From Deltaproteobacteria bacterium RIFCSPLOWO2_12_FULL_60_16 (GTDB lineage Bacteria; Desulfobacterota; Binatia; UBA9968), in the NCBI GenBank assembly GCA_001798565.1, contig MGSR01000052.1:1847-7659 (forward strand): DNA of 5,813 bases. The letters are read 5' to 3'. Position numbers and translations under genes: made by a program. Below are positions 1 through 5,781 of this stretch, piece after piece. The number at the start of each line of letters is the position of its first letter. The stretch's first letter is position 1. Below the pieces are notes generated by a model that saw only the letters and a list, made by a program, of their open reading frames with translations, searched no databases and had not been told where the DNA came from.

Positions 1-50
1 TGATGGAGCAGATCTTTCACGGCAACGCCGAGAGAATCCTGGGACTGTAA
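1..50 (+). CDS. C-terminal end of a probable amidohydrolase (partial)
   Basis: Only the last 15 codons and the TAA stop (48-50) are inside the window. The in-frame tail ends MEQIFHGNAERILGL, which has the 'GNAxRxLGL' ending common in Amidohydro_2 family TIM-barrel hydrolases. The next gene ends similarly (KILGGNVQRLLKLKS), so the two may be tandem paralogs. No active-site residue is visible, so the family call rests on this tail alone. The next start codon lies 28 bases after the stop on the same strand, which suggests co-transcription. Confidence 0.6.
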   Translation, partial: MEQIFHGNAERILGL

Positions 51-66
51 CCGTCCGGTTTTTTTT
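38..66 (+). terminator. weak hairpin plus T-run at the end of the first gene
   Basis: GGAC (42-45) can pair with GTCC (53-56), and CC (38-39) with GG (57-58) across a two-base bulge. The 7-base loop contains the TAA stop. A run of eight T follows (59-66). The stem is short, and the next gene's SD begins directly after the T-run, so this is at best a partial terminator or attenuator. Confidence 0.25.
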
Positions 67-78
67 GGAGAGCGCTTT

Positions 79-1062
79 ATGAACATCGATTTTCACTGCC
101 ATCTCTACCCCGAGGAATATTTAAAAAAGCTCGAGGCCTCCAGGGGAGACGTGAGGATCGAGAAAAATGACAAAGGGGAGAGGATCATCCTGAGCATGGG
201 CGCCAGGGCCGGGCCCGTGACCGAGGACTTTTTCGACATCGAGGTGAGGCTGGACAAGATCCGGCAGAACCGGATCGACATGCAGGTTCTGACCACGCCC
301 CACCCGGGCGTCGACCGCTTCTCTGCCGCCGAGAGCGCCGAGATGAGCCGCGTCATCAACGACGGCCTTTCCCGGGTGGTGAAAAAGTATCCCGGAAATT
401 TTCAGGCGCTCGCCATGCTGCCGCTGATCGACACCCGGGCGGCGTTAAAAGAGCTCGACCGGGCCATCTTCGATCTCGGGCTCAAGGGGATCTGCATGCT
501 CACCAACGTGGCCGGCCAGACCCCGGATGCGGATTTTCTCCTGCCGGTCTATGAGAGGGCGCAGGCGCTCGGGGTGCCGATATTCATCCATCCCACGACC
601 CCGGCGGGCGCCCAGGTGATGAAGGAGTGGCGGCTCGCCATCATTCTCGGCTTCGAATTCGACATCATGCTGTCCGCGACCCGGCTCGCCTATGCCGGAA
701 TCTTCGACCGCTTTCCCGAGCTGAATTTCGTCATCGCCCATCTCGGAGCCGGCATACCGTTCCTCGCCGAGCGGATCGACCGCGGCTATCGCGACCCGAC
801 CTGCGGCGTCAAAACCAGGAAGCCCGCTACCGAGTACTTGAAAGAGCTCCATACGGACGCGGTCTGCTTTTACCAGCCGGCGCTCAAGATGGCCTACGAG
901 TTCTTCGGCGCGGACCGGATCGTGCTGGGAAGCGACTTTCCGCTCCCCATCGGCGACCTCGAGGCGGCCGTTCCGAGCATCGAGGCGATGAAAATATCGA
1001 GTGAAGAGAAGCAGAAGATCCTCGGCGGGAATGTCCAGCGGCTGCTGAAGCTGAAGAGTTGA
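79..1062 (+). CDS. ACMSD-like metal-dependent amidohydrolase (Amidohydro_2)
   Basis: This 327-residue protein has the full metal-site pattern of the ACMSD branch of the amidohydrolase superfamily. It has the N-terminal HxH (H6, H8 in DFHCHLYPEEYL), H171 in IFIHPTTP, H221 in VIAHLGAG and D286 in LGSDFPLP. These positions closely track those recalled for ACMSD (9, 11, 177, 228, 294). Relatives decarboxylate or hydrolyse aromatic or muconate-type acids using one divalent metal, usually Zn. There is no signal peptide, so it is cytosolic. The ATG at 79 follows a GGAGAG SD (67-72) with a good spacer. It lies just after a gene with a similar C-terminus, and its stop is six bases from the stop of the convergent gene. 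The family is secure. The substrate is unknown, and decarboxylase versus hydrolase cannot be decided from sequence. Confidence 0.88.
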   Translation: MNIDFHCHLYPEEYLKKLEASRGDVRIEKNDKGERIILSMGARAGPVTEDFFDIEVRLDKIRQNRIDMQVLTTPHPGVDRFSAAESAEMSRVINDGLSRVVKKYPGNFQALAMLPLIDTRAALKELDRAIFDLGLKGICMLTNVAGQTPDADFLLPVYERAQALGVPIFIHPTTPAGAQVMKEWRLAIILGFEFDIMLSATRLAYAGIFDRFPELNFVIAHLGAGIPFLAERIDRGYRDPTCGVKTRKPATEYLKELHTDAVCFYQPALKMAYEFFGADRIVLGSDFPLPIGDLEAAVPSIEAMKISSEEKQKILGGNVQRLLKLKS

Positions 1063-1068
1063 GGGCCG

Positions 1069-2511
1069 TCAGCGCCGGGTGGGAAAGGCCGGCGGAATAA
1101 TCTCCTCGACCGATCTTCCCGCCCAGTCGCGCTTGGGCCAGTTGTCCCAGGCCCGCTTCGCCGCATTCTCCGCGCGGGCGTAAAGCTCGCCTTCGTCGAT
1201 GCGCGTGGAGCGCCCCTTTTCGATGACGATCTCGCCGTTCACCAGCACGGTATCGACGTCGGCGCCGCTGCCGTACTCGACCAGCGCGGTCACCGGGTCG
1301 CGCGCCGGTCCGTAGCGGGTCGTGCGCAGGTCGACGATCACGACATCGGCCTTCGCGCCCGGTGCGAGCCGCCCCAGGTCATCCCTGCCCAGCGCCCCGG
1401 CGCCCCAGACCGTCGCCGCGTTGAATACTCTTTCCGGGCGCGCGCCGTAATATTTTCGATCCACCAGGCGCGAGATCAGCGAGGCGTAGCGCATCTCCGA
1501 GATGATGTCGAGTGGATAGGTATCGGTGCCGAGCCCCATGTTGACCCCGGCCTCGACGTAGCGGTCGAAGGACTCCGCCGCCATCGCCATCTTGGCGTAC
1601 TTGTGCGGGCAGTGGCCCACCGAGGCGCCGGCACCGGCGATGAGCTTGAGCTCGTCGCCGAAGGGAAAATCCATTCGCGAATGGCCGGCGACAAAGACCG
1701 TGTGGCCGAGCACGGTCCCGGGCCTCAGGATGCCGCTCTCCGCCAGGTACTCGATGGCGGGCTTGCGGTGGCGGTAGAGAATCTCCACCAGCTCCCGCAA
1801 ATTTCCCGCCGCGTGGATGTGGATCGGCACGCCCAGCTCTTTGGCCGCCGCCGCGCTCTCTTTCAAGAGCGCGGGCTCGCAGGTCTCCGCCTGGGCCGGA
1901 TTTAAGATTCCCTGCATCCGCCCGTTCTTCGCGCCGTTATACCTGCGGATAAATTCCACCGCCTTTTGCAGGCCCTGCCGGCCGCCGTCGGGCCGCGCTT
2001 CATAGTAATGGCGTCCCTCGGCGTCGGTGAAGATATCGCTGCTTCTGTACGGCGGGCTGAAGAAGAGCCGCGCGCCGATCTCGCCGACGATCTCCACGTA
2101 CTGATCCAGATCTCCGGGCCCGCCGCCCGGGTCGAGGATCGTGGTCGCGCCGTTCTTGAGCGCGCTGAAGAGCGCGTACTTTCTTCCGATCGCGACGCTC
2201 TCCGGAGGGGGCGGGGCCGCCTTTTTCTTGACCGGCGCGCCGAAGACCAGATAGTTGGCCGAAAGATAATCCCGCTTGCCTGAGTCCGTGATCAGGTAGT
2301 CGCCGACGTTCAGCTGGGAATGGACGTGGAGGTTGATGAAGCCGGGGCAGACGAGCTTGCCGGCGGCGTCGATGATCTTGTCGGCGGCCTTGCGCTCCGC
2401 GCCCACGTAGCTCACGGAGTCGCCTTCGATCAGCACGCTCCCCTCCGGCACCAGCTCGTGATGCGCGCCGGACCAGCCCACCACCGTGCCGCCGTCTATT
2501 CTCACCTTCAT
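1069..2511 (-). CDS. AtzB/TrzA-type amidohydrolase (Amidohydro_1), substrate unknown
   Basis: This 480-residue protein has the layout of the cytosine deaminase/AtzB/TrzA/MTA-SAH deaminase group: an N-terminal beta-sandwich strand region (1-55), a TIM barrel, and a C-terminal sandwich (about 385-435, GAKADVVIVDL). Visible metal and active-site residues are H62 and H64 (INLHVHS), H233 (HIHAA), H270 (LGHTVF), H300 (VGHCPH) and D330 (GLGTDTYPLD). The Glu that usually completes HxxE after the third His is Gly236 here. That Glu is the proton shuttle in many deaminases, so deaminase activity should not be assumed. A KKKAAPPPPES stretch (95-105) sits where the lid loop is expected. The ATG at 2511 follows an AGGAAAGGAAG SD (2530-2520) about 9 bases away. 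It begins 22 bases after fhs and is probably the last gene of that operon. Confidence 0.85.
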   Translation of the reverse strand: MKVRIDGGTVVGWSGAHHELVPEGSVLIEGDSVSYVGAERKAADKIIDAAGKLVCPGFINLHVHSQLNVGDYLITDSGKRDYLSANYLVFGAPVKKKAAPPPPESVAIGRKYALFSALKNGATTILDPGGGPGDLDQYVEIVGEIGARLFFSPPYRSSDIFTDAEGRHYYEARPDGGRQGLQKAVEFIRRYNGAKNGRMQGILNPAQAETCEPALLKESAAAAKELGVPIHIHAAGNLRELVEILYRHRKPAIEYLAESGILRPGTVLGHTVFVAGHSRMDFPFGDELKLIAGAGASVGHCPHKYAKMAMAAESFDRYVEAGVNMGLGTDTYPLDIISEMRYASLISRLVDRKYYGARPERVFNAATVWGAGALGRDDLGRLAPGAKADVVIVDLRTTRYGPARDPVTALVEYGSGADVDTVLVNGEIVIEKGRSTRIDEGELYARAENAAKRAWDNWPKRDWAGRSVEEIIPPAFPTRR

Positions 2512-2519
2512 GACTTCGA

Positions 2520-2530
2520 CTTCCTTTCCT
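2520..2530 (-). promoter_or_regulatory. Shine-Dalgarno of the amidohydrolase
   Basis: On the - strand AGGAAAGGAAG lies 8 bases before the ATG (2511-2509). It supports that start and shows independent ribosome loading within the operon. Confidence 0.6.
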
Positions 2531-2533
2531 GAG

Positions 2534-4156
2534 CTAGCTGAGCCCGGTGATCTTTCCGTTGCCGTCCACGCCCATCCGCGCCGCCTGCGGCGTCTTGGAC
2601 AGGCCGGGCATGAGCATCATGTTGCCGGCCACGACCACGATGAAGCCGGCGCCGCTCGCCAGGTGGGCGTCGGTCACGGTGAGCGTCCAGTTTTTAGGGG
2701 CGCCGAGCCTCTTGGGATCGTCGGAGAGCGAGGACTGCGTCTTGGCCATGCAGACCGGGAGCGAGGAAAAGCCGAGCGCGGAGAATTTCTCCAGCTTCCT
2801 GCGCGCGCCGGACTCGAAGTAGACCGAGGCGGCGCCGTAGATCTCGCGCGCGACGAGATCGATCTTCTCTTTGATCCCAAGGCCGGCCGGATAAAGCGGC
2901 TTGATCTCCTCCGCTCCCGCCTGCTCGGTCGCCTCGATCACTTTGGCGGCGAGCTCCAGGCCGCCCGCGCTCCCTTTGTCGAAGACCTCCGCGGTCGCGC
3001 ACGGCGCGCCGAGGCCGGCCGAGAAATCCCTCACGCAGCGGATCTCCTCCTCACTGTCGTCGGGGAAGCGGTTGATCGCCACGACGACCGGCAGGCCGAA
3101 CTTTTTGAGATTCTCGACATGTTTGGCGAGATTGGCGAGGCCGGCTTTCAGCGCCTCCGCCCCTCTCGTCCCGCTCCCGGCCTGCGCCCGGATGCCGCGC
3201 ACGGTCGCGATCAGCACCGCGGCCGAAGGCTTCAAGCCGGAGGCGGGCATCACGATGTCGAGAAACTTCTCCGCCCCGAGGTCCGCGCCGAAGCCGGTCT
3301 CGTTGACGGCGTAGTCGGCGAGCGAGAGGGCCATTCTCTGGGCGATCACGCTGCTGGTGCCGTGCGCGATGTTGGCGAAGGGGCCGGCATGGATGAGCGC
3401 GGGGGTCGCCTCGGTGGTCTGGACCAGATTGGGCATGATCGCCTCGTTGAGCAGGACCATCATCGCGCCGGTGGCGCCGAGGTCGCCCGCGCGCACGATC
3501 CGGCCGTCGAGATTGAAACCGACGGTGATCTCGCTCAGCCGCCGGCCCAGGTCCGCGCGCGAGCCGGCCAGCGCCAGCGCCGCCATCACCTCCGAGGCCG
3601 CGGTGATGACGAAGCCGGTCTCGCGCGGCACGCCGTTGGCCTTGCCGCCGAGCCCCACGATCACGTGGCGCAGGGCGCGGTCGTTCATGTCGAGCGTGCG
3701 CGGCCAGAAGATGTTGTCCACGTCGATCTTCAATTCATTGCCGTGATGGAGGTGGGAGTCGATCATGGCGGCGAGAAGGTTATGGGCCGCGGCCACGGCA
3801 TGGATGTCGCCGTTGAAGTGCAGGTTGATCTTCTCGCTCGGCAGGACCTGGGAGCGCCCGCCGCCGCTCGCGCCCCCTTTGACGCCGAAGACCGGCCCGA
3901 GCGACGGCTCGCGCAGGGTGACGATCGACTTCTTGCCGAGCTTTTCCAGCGCCTGGGCGAGCCCGATCGAGACCACGGTCTTGCCCTCGCCGTGGCTCGT
4001 CGGCGTGATCGCGGTGACCAGAATGAGCTTTCCTTTGGGGGAAGCGCCGGCGCCGGGCAGGCGGTTCAGCCTCACCTTGGCCGTATAGCGGCCGTAAAAT
4101 TCGAGGTCGTCATCCGCGAGGGAGAGCTTCTCCGCGATCTTGTTTATGGGCTGCAT
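2534..4156 (-). CDS. fhs: formate-tetrahydrofolate ligase (formyl-THF synthetase)
   Basis: The enzyme joins formate to tetrahydrofolate with ATP to give 10-formyl-THF, in the cytosol. It feeds purine and fMet synthesis or, with other genes, Wood-Ljungdahl or C1 assimilation. The 540 residues are near the usual length of about 555. Visible hallmarks are the N-terminus QPINKIAEKLSL..DDLEFYGRY, the P-loop TPTSHGEGKT (51-60), LREPSLGPVFGVKGG followed by ASGGGRSQ (82-103), the INLHF..GDIHA region (110-120), and the C-terminal MPGLSKTPQA (516-525). Two classic signatures are altered: GVKGGASGGGR instead of GxKGGAAGGGY, and IATVRGIRAQAG (316-327) where VATVRALKxHGG is typical. The start is the ATG at 4156. 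An in-frame TAG, which is the stop of the upstream gene, lies five codons before it, so the protein cannot extend upstream. The SD is poor, so translation is probably coupled to the upstream selenoprotein gene 15 bases away. Confidence 0.95.
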   Translation of the reverse strand: MQPINKIAEKLSLADDDLEFYGRYTAKVRLNRLPGAGASPKGKLILVTAITPTSHGEGKTVVSIGLAQALEKLGKKSIVTLREPSLGPVFGVKGGASGGGRSQVLPSEKINLHFNGDIHAVAAAHNLLAAMIDSHLHHGNELKIDVDNIFWPRTLDMNDRALRHVIVGLGGKANGVPRETGFVITAASEVMAALALAGSRADLGRRLSEITVGFNLDGRIVRAGDLGATGAMMVLLNEAIMPNLVQTTEATPALIHAGPFANIAHGTSSVIAQRMALSLADYAVNETGFGADLGAEKFLDIVMPASGLKPSAAVLIATVRGIRAQAGSGTRGAEALKAGLANLAKHVENLKKFGLPVVVAINRFPDDSEEEIRCVRDFSAGLGAPCATAEVFDKGSAGGLELAAKVIEATEQAGAEEIKPLYPAGLGIKEKIDLVAREIYGAASVYFESGARRKLEKFSALGFSSLPVCMAKTQSSLSDDPKRLGAPKNWTLTVTDAHLASGAGFIVVVAGNMMLMPGLSKTPQAARMGVDGNGKITGLS

Positions 4157-4171
4157 CGCGCCGTGGAGCTT

Positions 4172-4756
4172 CTAGGCCGCTCTCTGGACGAGCCTTTCCA
4201 GCTCCTCATAGGGGTGAGCGCCGACCAGCGCGTAGCGGCCGGCCAGAAATGTCGGCACCGCGTTAACCCCCAGCTTGGCGCAGCGGCGCCAATCCTCGTC
4301 CACCGCCTCCTTGAAGCTCCGGCTCTCAAGCGCCTCCATCGCCTCGTCGCGGGGAAGCCCGAGCCGGTCCGCGACCTCGAGCAGGATTTCGGGCCGGGCG
4401 ATATTTTTTACCCCGACGAAGTAGGCGCGGAAGAGCGGGTCGTGGATCTCATAGCCTTTGCCTTTGCTCTCCGCCCATTTGGCGAGCTCCTGCGCCAGGC
4501 GGCTGTTGTAGCTCATGTTCCGCCCGCTGTTGTAGGGGAGCCCTTCCTCATCGGCCAGGGCCTTCATGCGCGCGGCTCTGGCCGGATCCACCGGACGGCT
4601 CCGTCCCTCCGCCGGGGTTTCCGGATGGAGCGGAAAATGGGTGAATTTGATTGTCAGACCGTAACTGTCTCTGAGCTTCTCAATACGCCCGGTACTGAGG
4701 TAGCACCAGGGTCAGACGTAGTCCGAAAAAACCTCGAGCGTGAGCGGCTCCGCCAT
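4172..4756 (-). CDS. DsbA/FrnE-like selenoprotein with a UPWC active site (TGA read as Sec15)
   Basis: Reading through one in-frame TGA (4714-4712) gives 194 residues. The protein starts MAEPLTLEVFSDYV, then Sec15-Pro16-Trp17-Cys18, then YLSTGRIEKL. DsbA-like FrnE proteins have D-x-x-C-P-W-C-Y at exactly this point, so the TGA replaces the first, attacking cysteine. The rest is a typical DsbA thioredoxin domain with a helical insert (about 56-150: RMKALADEEGLPYN, YNSRLAQELAKWAE, FRAYFV) and the cis-proline loop GVNAVPTF (163-170, Pro168). The only other cysteine is C159. The ATG at 4756 has a GGAGG SD 5 bases upstream. There is no signal peptide, so it is probably cytosolic and acts as a thiol-disulfide reductase or isomerase, with unknown substrate. 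Ignoring Sec, a start at GTG 4591 would give 139 residues without the active site. It appears to be first in an operon with fhs. A Cys-to-stop mutation or a sequencing error is the alternative, but the downstream hairpin argues against both. Confidence 0.87.
4679..4699 (-). promoter_or_regulatory. predicted bacterial SECIS element (SelB-binding hairpin)
   Basis: In the - strand RNA the arm CUCAGUAC (4699-4692) pairs over all 8 positions with GUAUUGAG (4686-4679). One of these is a G-U pair that forms only in this strand's RNA. The 5-base loop is CGGGC (4691-4687). The stem starts 12 bases and the loop 20 bases after the UGA. The bacterial SECIS pattern expects an apical loop about 16-37 bases after UGA with a G in its first two positions, and here G is second. 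It lies inside the coding sequence, as is normal in bacteria. Confidence 0.78.
4712..4714 (-). other. in-frame UGA, predicted selenocysteine codon (Sec15)
   Basis: The + strand TCA at 4712-4714 reads TGA on the - strand, in frame with both the SD-led ATG (4756) and the downstream DsbA-like reading frame. It is the only stop between 4756 and the TAG at 4174-4172. The context is TAC GTC TGA CCC TGG TGC TAC, which places it at the first position of CxxC, the commonest position for Sec in thioredoxin-fold selenoproteins. Confidence 0.87.
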
Positions 4757-4761
4757 AACAT

Positions 4762-4766
4762 CCTCC
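4762..4766 (-). promoter_or_regulatory. Shine-Dalgarno GGAGG that decides the selenoprotein start
   Basis: GGAGG (4766-4762) lies 5 bases before the ATG at 4756-4754. It is a strong ribosome site in front of a start that only makes sense if the TGA at codon 15 is decoded. An overlapping ATG at 4761-4759 is in another frame. Confidence 0.75.
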
Positions 4767-4789
4767 GTTTCTAATTCATATTAACCGCG

Positions 4790-4819
4790 ATTCTACTTTC
4801 CTCCGCGATGGGAAGTCAA
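4790..4819 (-). promoter_or_regulatory. candidate sigma70-type promoter of the selenoprotein-fhs operon
   Basis: On the - strand TTGACT (4819-4814) and TAGAAT (4795-4790) each match 5 of 6 consensus bases with an 18-base spacer. Transcription would start near 4783, about 27 bases before the ATG. A perfect TATAAT (4832-4827), with TCGTCA (4856-4851) 18 bases upstream, is a second candidate slightly farther away. Both are in the AT-richer spacer. They were called by eye from consensus only. Confidence 0.5.
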
Positions 4820-4849
4820 AGCGAATATTATAAGGGCGATTTTTTTGCC

Positions 4850-4879
4850 TTGACGATAGCTCCCTCACAGGAATAAAAA
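4850..4879 (+). promoter_or_regulatory. candidate promoter of the lipoprotein gene
   Basis: TTGACG (4850-4855) is followed after 18 bases by TAAAAA (4874-4879). The -35 is good and the -10 is weak (4 of 6). It would start transcription about 15 to 20 bases before the ATG at 4903, just upstream of or at the SD. It overlaps the distal - strand promoter candidate, so the two directions could interfere. Confidence 0.3.
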
Positions 4880-4902
4880 CTAACCGCGAGGAGAGGAGAA
4901 AG

Positions 4903-5745
4903 ATGGGCACCATCCACAGGAAAGCGGTCCCGGCCGCGTTTGCGCTCGCTTTGCTTTCAGGCTGCTCGGCGGCCCCGCAGCTCTCCGAGCCCTCGGCGGT
5001 GCTCGAAGAGATAACCTACACGGAGGCGATGATCACGCTCGCCACGCGGCCGGGGGTGCAGCAGCGGATCCTGATGATCCAGCCCGAGGGCAAGAGCAAG
5101 GGAATCCTGATCCTCTTTCCCGGGGGAGACGGCACGGGCCATTTCAAGGAGGGCGACCGCGGCTTTCGCCTGAGCAACAATTTTCTGGTCCGGAGCTCCC
5201 ATCTCTTCGCGCTCGAGGGATTTACGTCCGCGATCATCGATGTCCCTTCGGACCGCCCCTCGGGGATCTCCGACGGCTTTCGCACCAGTCCGGAGCACTT
5301 GAGGGAGATGCGGGCGGTGGTGCGCTTTTTCGCCGAGACCTACCGGCAGCCGGTATATTTTGTCGGCACCAGCCGGGGCACGCTTTCGGCCGCTTATGTG
5401 GCGACGGCGCTGGAGGGGGAGAGCGTGGCAGGAGTCGTGCTGACCGGCGCATACGAGCAGATCGGCAGCCTGCCGCTCGAGCGAATCCGCTACCCGGTCC
5501 TGTTCGTGCACCACCGCGACGACGGCTGCCGGATCACGCCCTATGCCGGGGCGCGCGATCTCTTCCGGCGCGTGACCACGAGCAGGAAAAAGGATTTCGT
5601 CACGGTCATCGGCGGCAGTCCGCCGCTCTCCAAGCCCTGCGAGGCGTTGAGCACCCACGGCTTTCTCGGCAAGGAAAACGAGGTGGTCAAGGCCATAACG
5701 GACTGGCTTTCCGGAAAGCCGATCTTCGGCACCATCGGCCCGTGA
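4903..5745 (+). CDS. alpha/beta-hydrolase-fold lipoprotein
   Basis: The 280-residue protein starts with a lipoprotein signal: positive H5 R6 K7, a hydrophobic core (8-18), then the lipobox L18-S19-G20-C21, so Cys21 would be lipidated. A serine-hydrolase catalytic set is visible: a GGDG turn after a beta strand (LILFPGGDG, 69-77, oxyanion region), the nucleophile elbow G155-T-S157-R-G159, an acid at D206 or D207 (FVHHRDD) and H252 (STHGF). It is therefore probably an envelope-anchored esterase or peptidase-like hydrolase of unknown substrate. C209 and C246 flank the acid and the histidine and could form a disulfide outside the cytosol. The ATG at 4903 has an excellent GAGGAGAGGAG SD (4888-4898). 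It is divergent from the selenoprotein operon and followed by a short-chain dehydrogenase gene 36 bases on. Confidence 0.85.
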   Translation: MGTIHRKAVPAAFALALLSGCSAAPQLSEPSAVLEEITYTEAMITLATRPGVQQRILMIQPEGKSKGILILFPGGDGTGHFKEGDRGFRLSNNFLVRSSHLFALEGFTSAIIDVPSDRPSGISDGFRTSPEHLREMRAVVRFFAETYRQPVYFVGTSRGTLSAAYVATALEGESVAGVVLTGAYEQIGSLPLERIRYPVLFVHHRDDGCRITPYAGARDLFRRVTTSRKKDFVTVIGGSPPLSKPCEALSTHGFLGKENEVVKAITDWLSGKPIFGTIGP

Positions 5746-5763
5746 ATGGCCGCAATTTTTTTT
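5736..5763 (+). terminator. intrinsic-terminator-like hairpin at the end of the lipoprotein gene
   Basis: CGGCC (5736-5740) pairs with GGCCG (5748-5752) around a 7-base loop that contains the TGA stop, followed by CAA and eight T (5756-5763). The stem is all G-C but only 5 bp. The next gene's SD starts two bases after the T-run, so read-through or attenuation rather than full termination is possible. Confidence 0.45.
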
Positions 5764-5781
5764 CAGGAGGAGGACTCCATC

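Noticed and set aside
1063..1068. A bidirectional terminator between the two convergent genes.
   Set aside because: The spacer is six bases, and I found no convincing hairpin with a T-run around it.
4172..4591. A 139-residue DsbA-like protein starting at GTG, or a pseudogene fragment.
   Set aside because: This start has no good SD and drops the CxxC-equivalent. The same frame continues upstream through family-like sequence to a strong SD and ATG, with only one TGA at the Cys position.
4592..4756. A frameshift or decay in the N-terminal region of the DsbA-like gene.
   Set aside because: One frame gives coherent DsbA-like sequence from 4756 to 4172 with no shift. The only interruption is a single TGA with a SECIS-like hairpin after it.
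2486..4774. A 762-codon open frame on the + strand.
   Set aside because: It lies antisense to fhs and the selenoprotein gene. Its product is low-complexity, rich in Arg, Gly, Ala, Asp and His, and it is a GC-rich shadow with no family motif.
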